DNA of 64,000 bases from Lachnospiraceae bacterium (GTDB lineage: Bacteria > Bacillota > Clostridia > Lachnospirales > Lachnospiraceae): NCBI GenBank assembly GCA_015057625.1, contig SVDZ01000002.1, positions 447,802 to 511,801 of the forward strand. The letters are read 5' to 3'. The position numbers were made by a program, and so were the translations under genes. The notes under the pieces are model-generated. The model was not told where the DNA came from, did not search any database, and saw nothing but the letters and a program-made list of their open reading frames with translations. Positions 63,091 through 64,000 of this stretch are shown in pieces. Positions within the stretch are counted from its first letter, which is position 1, and every line of letters starts with the position of its first letter.

Positions 63091-64000
63091 ATGATTTTAT
63101 CATGTAATCATATATCAAAAGCATTTGGAACAGAAATCATATTAAATGATTGTTCCTTCCATATCGAAGATACTGAAAAAGCCGCTATTATCGGCGTTAA
63201 CGGTGCAGGAAAATCTACTTTATTAAAGATAATTGTAGGCGAACTTCCTGCAGATGATGGAACTGTCACTGTAGGCAAAGACAAAACCATAGGCTATCTT
63301 GCCCAGCATCAGAACCTTTCCAGCGAAGCTACTATTTACAATGAAATATTGTCTGTGAAGCAAACTCTTATCGATATGGAGAATCGTCTTCGTGAAATGG
63401 AAAATCTGATGAACACTACTGTTGGTGATGAGCTCATTCAACTGACAGACAAATACACCAGACTCACTCATGATTTTGATTTAAAAGGTGGTTACACTTA
63501 TAAAAGTGAGATAGCAGGTATTATTAAAGGTATCGGATTCGATGAGTCAGAATATGACAAGCCAGTCAATCAGCTTTCCGGAGGTCAGAAGACTCGTGTT
63601 GCTCTGGGAAAACTACTTTTGTCAAAACCAGACATCATTATTCTTGATGAGCCTACTAACCACCTTGACTTAAATTCCATTAAATGGCTTGAAACTTATC
63701 TTTCATCATATCCGGGAGCTGTTTTAATTGTTGCCCACGACAGATACTTTCTCGACAAGATAGTCACAAAAGTCATTGAAATTGATTTGCACAAATCTTA
63801 TGTATATATGGGCAACTACTCTGACTACTCTAAAAAGAAAGAAGCCATGCGTGAGGCTCAGATTAATTTGTACATAAAACAGCAAAAAGAAATAAAACAT
63901 CAGGAAGAGGTTATTGAAAAGCTTCGCTCATTCAAACAGGAAAAATTTTATAAGAGAGCTCAAAGCAGAGAAATTGCTTTGTCAAAAATGGAAAGAATAG
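63091..64000 (+). CDS. ABC-F family ATPase (partial, N-terminal 303 codons)
   Basis: A soluble twin-cassette ATPase cut by the window end. First cassette: Walker A GVNGAGKS at 35-42, signature LSGGQKTR, Walker B IIILDEPTNHLDL. It then reads into the ABC-F linker, rich in Lys/Glu/Arg (KKKEAMREAQINLYIKQQKE and RAQSREIALSKMER). ABC-F proteins act on the ribosome, either relieving stalls or giving antibiotic protection. The start has AAGAGGTTATACTA-ATG. Without the second cassette and the linker tip its subgroup cannot be set. Confidence 0.92.
   Translation, partial: MILSCNHISKAFGTEIILNDCSFHIEDTEKAAIIGVNGAGKSTLLKIIVGELPADDGTVTVGKDKTIGYLAQHQNLSSEATIYNEILSVKQTLIDMENRLREMENLMNTTVGDELIQLTDKYTRLTHDFDLKGGYTYKSEIAGIIKGIGFDESEYDKPVNQLSGGQKTRVALGKLLLSKPDIIILDEPTNHLDLNSIKWLETYLSSYPGAVLIVAHDRYFLDKIVTKVIEIDLHKSYVYMGNYSDYSKKKEAMREAQINLYIKQQKEIKHQEEVIEKLRSFKQEKFYKRAQSREIALSKMERI

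Overview
The window looks like a chromosome segment of a spore-forming Clostridia bacterium, most likely a Lachnospiraceae member. It is AT-rich and almost gap-free. It carries the order spoIIIA operon, asp23, nusB, xseAB, ispA, dxs, tlyA, nadK, argR, recN, spoIVB, spo0A. It also has a GGGtGRT/NifU-like gene pair, a YesMN-type two-component system, and several secreted proteins with lysine-rich C-terminal Fn3-like modules. The assignment rests on gene content and order; no 16S gene is present. No rRNA, CRISPR array, prophage or insertion sequence was seen, and no gene-free stretch exceeds 300 bases.

Layout. (1) 1-2.8 kb: partner-switching genes (STAS protein, RsbW-like kinase, PHP phosphoesterase, STAS-APH fusion). 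(2) 3-8.6 kb: GGGtGRT protein with its NifU-like partner, asd, tRNA-Thr(CGT), a 1-Cys peroxiredoxin and small unknowns. (3) 8.65-21.5 kb: a beta-1,3-glucan locus with an AraC-type response regulator, a GH81 and a GH128 glucanase, a YesM-type kinase and a membrane-anchored solute-binding protein. (4) 21.6-25.3 kb: htpG with a CIRCE operator between divergent promoters, and glgA. (5) 25.4-41.8 kb: the sporulation, isoprenoid, DNA-repair and tRNA/rRNA housekeeping block. (6) 41.8-51.8 kb: a secreted Fn3 protein, a zinc-ribbon membrane protein, a polar amino-acid ABC transporter, a HAD phosphatase, YebC, EndoA/MazF toxin with no antitoxin gene, alr, nnrDE and rex. (7) 51.9-62.8 kb: a cell-surface operon with a BspA-type LRR protein, MoxR ATPase, low-complexity lipoprotein, transglutaminase-fold membrane protein with a Ser in place of the catalytic Cys, DUF58 protein, Wzy/O-antigen-ligase-like protein, and a duplicated acidic/basic secreted protein read through a 10-codon minicistron. 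(8) 63.1 kb to the end: the start of an ABC-F ATPase.

Working together. Region 3 probably senses an extracellular glucan or its oligosaccharides with the anchored binding protein plus kinase, and uses the response regulator to switch on two secreted endo-beta-1,3-glucanases. No sugar permease is beside it, so the binding protein may be a sensor part. Region 7 is the best candidate for an uncharacterised system: the MoxR-DUF58-transglutaminase core is known as a genomic association, but here it is joined to a polymerase/ligase-like enzyme, a lipoprotein and a likely client surface protein. The spoIIIA operon, spoIVB and spo0A imply sporulation ability, though SpoIIIAF is unusually short.
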